DNA of 7,396 nt from Christensenella sp. UBA6406 (GTDB lineage Bacteria; Bacillota; Clostridia; Christensenellales; UBA1242), in the NCBI GenBank assembly GCA_002438625.1, contig DJPS01000040.1, forward strand, positions 1 through 7,396, given 5' to 3'. A program made the translations under genes and the position numbers. The notes beneath the pieces are model-generated. The model was given only the letters and a program-made list of their open reading frames with translations. It was not told where the DNA came from and did no database searches. Numbering within the stretch: position 1 is the first letter of the stretch; each line of letters opens with the position of its first letter. Shown piece by piece: positions 4,728 through 7,396 of this stretch.

Positions 4728-7370
4728 TTATTTCTTTCCATATTTTATGTTTGCTTGTGCAGCAGAGACTAAGGCAACAATAACCCTATATGGAGAGCAA
4801 GAAACATAATCTAGCCCAATTTTGTGGCAAAACTCTATGCTCTTAGGATTTCCGCCGTGCTCCCCACAAATTCCAATTTGAAGGTCTTTCCTTACACTTC
4901 GCCCTTTTTCTGTTGCTATTTGCATTAACTTTCCAACCCCATCTTCATCAATGCTTGCAAATGGGTCGTTTGCAAAGATGCCGTTTTCATAATAATATTT
5001 TAAGAAGTTGCCCGCATCATCACGGCTAAAACCGTATGACATTTGCGTTAAATCGTTCGTGCCAAAAGAGAAAAATTCTGCATCTTTTGCTATTTCATCC
5101 GCCACCATCATTGCACGAGGCAACTCCATCATTGTCCCAATATGATAATGTATTTCTTCCTTGCCTTTTTTAATTAATTCATCGGCAGTGTTCTTTATAA
5201 TCTCTTTAACAAATTGAAGTTCTTTCCTATCACACACAAGTGGCACCATAATCTCCACATCTAGTGGCACACCAATCTTCTTTTGCACCTTAATCGCACC
5301 ATTTATAATTGCCTTTGTTTGCATTACAGCAATTTCTGGATAAGTTACATCTAACCTGCAACCCCTGTGCCCCATCATAGGATTGAATTCTTTTAATGCA
5401 TTTATTCTTTCTTCTATCTTTTTAACTGTTATACCAAGCACTTTCGCAAGTTCTTTCTTCTCTTCTTGCTCCTTTGGCAAAAATTCGTGTAGAGGCGGGT
5501 CTAAAAGCCTAATCGTTACAGGTTTCTCACGCATTTCTGTAAACAATGCCTCAAAGTCCTTTTGCTGATAAGGCAATAATTTATTTAAGGCAACTTCCCG
5601 CTCCTCTGCTGTGCTTGACAAAATCATCTCTCTCATTGCCATAATCCTATCCGCATCAAAGAACATATGCTCAGTTCTACATAGCCCAATGCCTTCCGCA
5701 CCAAACTTGTTCGCATTAATCGCATCCGCCTTTGTGTCTGCATTAACCCTTATGCCAAGCCTTTTGTATTTTCTTGCCCAATCTAAAACTGTCTTTAAAT
5801 TTTCAGAAATTGCAGATGGTTTAGTCTTAATTTTATCACCATAAACTTTTCCGCTTTCCGCATCTATTGCGATAAAATCTCCTGCTTTTAAAACTGTGCC
5901 ATTTTTAAACTTAATCGTTTTCGCACTTTCGTTTATAACTATATCACTGCAACCTGTTATGCAAGGCGTGCCCATTCCCCTTGCCACAACCGCTGCGTGA
6001 GAAGTCATTCCACCACGCACAGTTAAAAGTCCAACCGCACTATGCATTCCCTCTATATCTTCTGGACTTGTCTCCAACCTTACAAGCACAACTTTGTTGC
6101 CCGCTTTCGTTTCTTTTATTGCTTCTTCCGCACTGAAAACAATCTTGCCACTTGCACAACCTGGTGATGCTGGTAATCCTGTTGCAAGCACTTTTTTGCC
6201 CTTTAAATCGCTAGACTCAAAAGTAGGATGCAAAATATTTTCTAATTGCTTAGGAGAGATTAGCATTAACGCTTCTTTTTCATTAACAAGTTTTTCCTTT
6301 ACCATATCAACAGCAATTTGAAGTGATGCAAGACCCGTGCGTTTTCCGTTTCGTGTTTGTAGCATCCATAACTTACCGTTTTCTATTGTAAATTCCATAT
6401 CTTGCATATCTTTAAAATGATGTTCAAGCAAATTGCAAATTTTTACAAATTGATTATATATTTCTTCATTTTGAACTTTTAACTTGCTTATTGGCTCTGG
6501 TGTTCTAATGCCCGCAACAACATCTTCACCTTGTGCATTCATTAAATATTCGCCATATAGCACATTTTCGCCCGTGCTTGGATTTCTCGTAAATGCCACA
6601 CCCGTGCCACTCGTTTCGCCCATATTGCCAAAAACCATTGTTTGTATGTTTACTGCTGTGCCCCACTCCATAGGAATATCATTCATACGCCTATAAACTA
6701 TTGCACGCTGATTGTCCCAACTTCTAAACACTGCTTTTATTGAATTTATAAGTTGCAATCTGCTATCGTTTGGAAATTCTTCGCCAATCTTCTTCTTATA
6801 AAATGCTTTAAATTGCATAATTAAATCTTTTAAATCATCAACTGTTAAATCGGCATCTAATTTTATTCCTTTTTCTGCCTTTTTAGCGTCTATCATTCGC
6901 TCGAAATCTTCGTTTCCAAGTTGCATTACAACATCGCTATACATTTGAATAAATTTGCGGTAACTATCATACGCAAAACGCTCGTTACCCGTTTTAAAGG
7001 CAAGCGTTTTCACACTTTCTTCGTTTAGACCCAAATTTAAAATGGTGTCCATCATCCCTGGCATTGAAACCCTTGCCCCACTTCTAACTGAAAGTAAAAG
7101 CGGATTTTCATCATTGCCAAATGTCCTGCCCATTTTTTTGCCAACTTTTGCTATTGCTTCATCAATCTCTTTTATAATGCTTTCGCTTAATTCTTTATTG
7201 TTTTGATGATAATATGTGCAAGCCTCTGTTGAAATTGTAAAGCCATAAGGAACAGGCAAACCAAGCCTTGTCATCTCTGCTAAGTTTGCACCCTTTCCGC
7301 CCAAAAGTTCTCGCATATTTGCGTTACCTTCATTAAATAAGTAAACATATTTCTTTTTCTTTTTTAACAT
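4728..7370 (-). CDS. ppdK: pyruvate, phosphate dikinase
   Basis: This 880-residue enzyme interconverts pyruvate, ATP and phosphate with phosphoenolpyruvate, AMP and pyrophosphate in the cytoplasm. In anaerobic Firmicutes it often works in PPi-linked glycolysis or PEP resupply. Domains in order: the N-terminal ATP-grasp part, with GGKGANLAEM (24-33) and SVRSGARVSMPGMMDTILN (94-112, R96); the swivelling phosphohistidine domain with GGMTSHAAVVARGMGTPC (453-470, phospho-acceptor H458); and the C-terminal PEP/pyruvate barrel with RTEHMF (R565), R621, E749, N772 and GICGEHGG (catalytic C835). These match the Clostridium symbiosum residues R92, H455, R561, R617, E745, N768 and C831 with an offset of 3-4. 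Length and all key residues indicate an intact enzyme. The ATG at 7370 follows GGGGAG (7378-7383) by 7 bases; the start adds a lysine-rich MLKKKKK before the usual YVYLF. No partner regulatory kinase gene is in view. Its promoter lies beyond the right edge. Confidence 0.98.
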   Translation of the reverse strand: MLKKKKKYVYLFNEGNANMRELLGGKGANLAEMTRLGLPVPYGFTISTEACTYYHQNNKELSESIIKEIDEAIAKVGKKMGRTFGNDENPLLLSVRSGARVSMPGMMDTILNLGLNEESVKTLAFKTGNERFAYDSYRKFIQMYSDVVMQLGNEDFERMIDAKKAEKGIKLDADLTVDDLKDLIMQFKAFYKKKIGEEFPNDSRLQLINSIKAVFRSWDNQRAIVYRRMNDIPMEWGTAVNIQTMVFGNMGETSGTGVAFTRNPSTGENVLYGEYLMNAQGEDVVAGIRTPEPISKLKVQNEEIYNQFVKICNLLEHHFKDMQDMEFTIENGKLWMLQTRNGKRTGLASLQIAVDMVKEKLVNEKEALMLISPKQLENILHPTFESSDLKGKKVLATGLPASPGCASGKIVFSAEEAIKETKAGNKVVLVRLETSPEDIEGMHSAVGLLTVRGGMTSHAAVVARGMGTPCITGCSDIVINESAKTIKFKNGTVLKAGDFIAIDAESGKVYGDKIKTKPSAISENLKTVLDWARKYKRLGIRVNADTKADAINANKFGAEGIGLCRTEHMFFDADRIMAMREMILSSTAEEREVALNKLLPYQQKDFEALFTEMREKPVTIRLLDPPLHEFLPKEQEEKKELAKVLGITVKKIEERINALKEFNPMMGHRGCRLDVTYPEIAVMQTKAIINGAIKVQKKIGVPLDVEIMVPLVCDRKELQFVKEIIKNTADELIKKGKEEIHYHIGTMMELPRAMMVADEIAKDAEFFSFGTNDLTQMSYGFSRDDAGNFLKYYYENGIFANDPFASIDEDGVGKLMQIATEKGRSVRKDLQIGICGEHGGNPKSIEFCHKIGLDYVSCSPYRVIVALVSAAQANIKYGKK

Positions 7371-7396
7371 TCGCTCTCTCCCCGTAAGTTTAAAAA

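Overview
The window is AT-rich (by eye roughly 30% G+C in cysS and the racemase gene, nearer 40-45% in spoIVA). It carries five protein genes, all on the minus strand. In transcription order they are ppdK (pyruvate, phosphate dikinase), spoIVA (spore-coat basement-layer ATPase), cysS (cysteinyl-tRNA synthetase), an aspartate/glutamate racemase-family gene, and the start of a Bro-N-domain gene cut by the window edge. SpoIVA is restricted to endospore-forming Firmicutes. With the low G+C, strong GGAGG-type ribosome binding sites and the Clostridia-like CysRS, it suggests an uncultured or gut-type clostridial spore-former. That placement is an inference; the window has no rRNA to confirm it.

Region by region: 4728-7370 is a complete 880-residue PPDK with its ribosome binding site just inside the right edge. 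The 289-base gap at 4439-4727 holds a probable ppdK terminator (4581-4642) and a nested inverted repeat followed by eight Us, directly in front of the spoIVA Shine-Dalgarno. 2960-4438 is a complete SpoIVA of 492 residues. The very AT-rich gap 2710-2959 holds a clear intrinsic terminator for the spoIVA transcript. The terminator abuts a strong extended -10 promoter for cysS, with almost no leader. cysS (1297-2709) and the cysteine-rich racemase-family gene (571-1230) are 66 bases apart with no visible terminator, so they are probably co-transcribed. The Bro-N gene (1-496) starts at a TTG with a good Shine-Dalgarno and continues beyond the left edge.

How the genes work together: the window reads as three adjoining transcription units, not one pathway. 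PPDK serves central carbon and energy metabolism, SpoIVA serves sporulation in the mother cell, and cysS plus the racemase-family gene form a small housekeeping unit. I found no clear new multi-gene system. The points most worth a second look are the terminator-like dyad in the spoIVA leader, the unusually cysteine-rich racemase homologue beside cysS, and a perfect 17-bp palindrome inside the Bro-N coding sequence.
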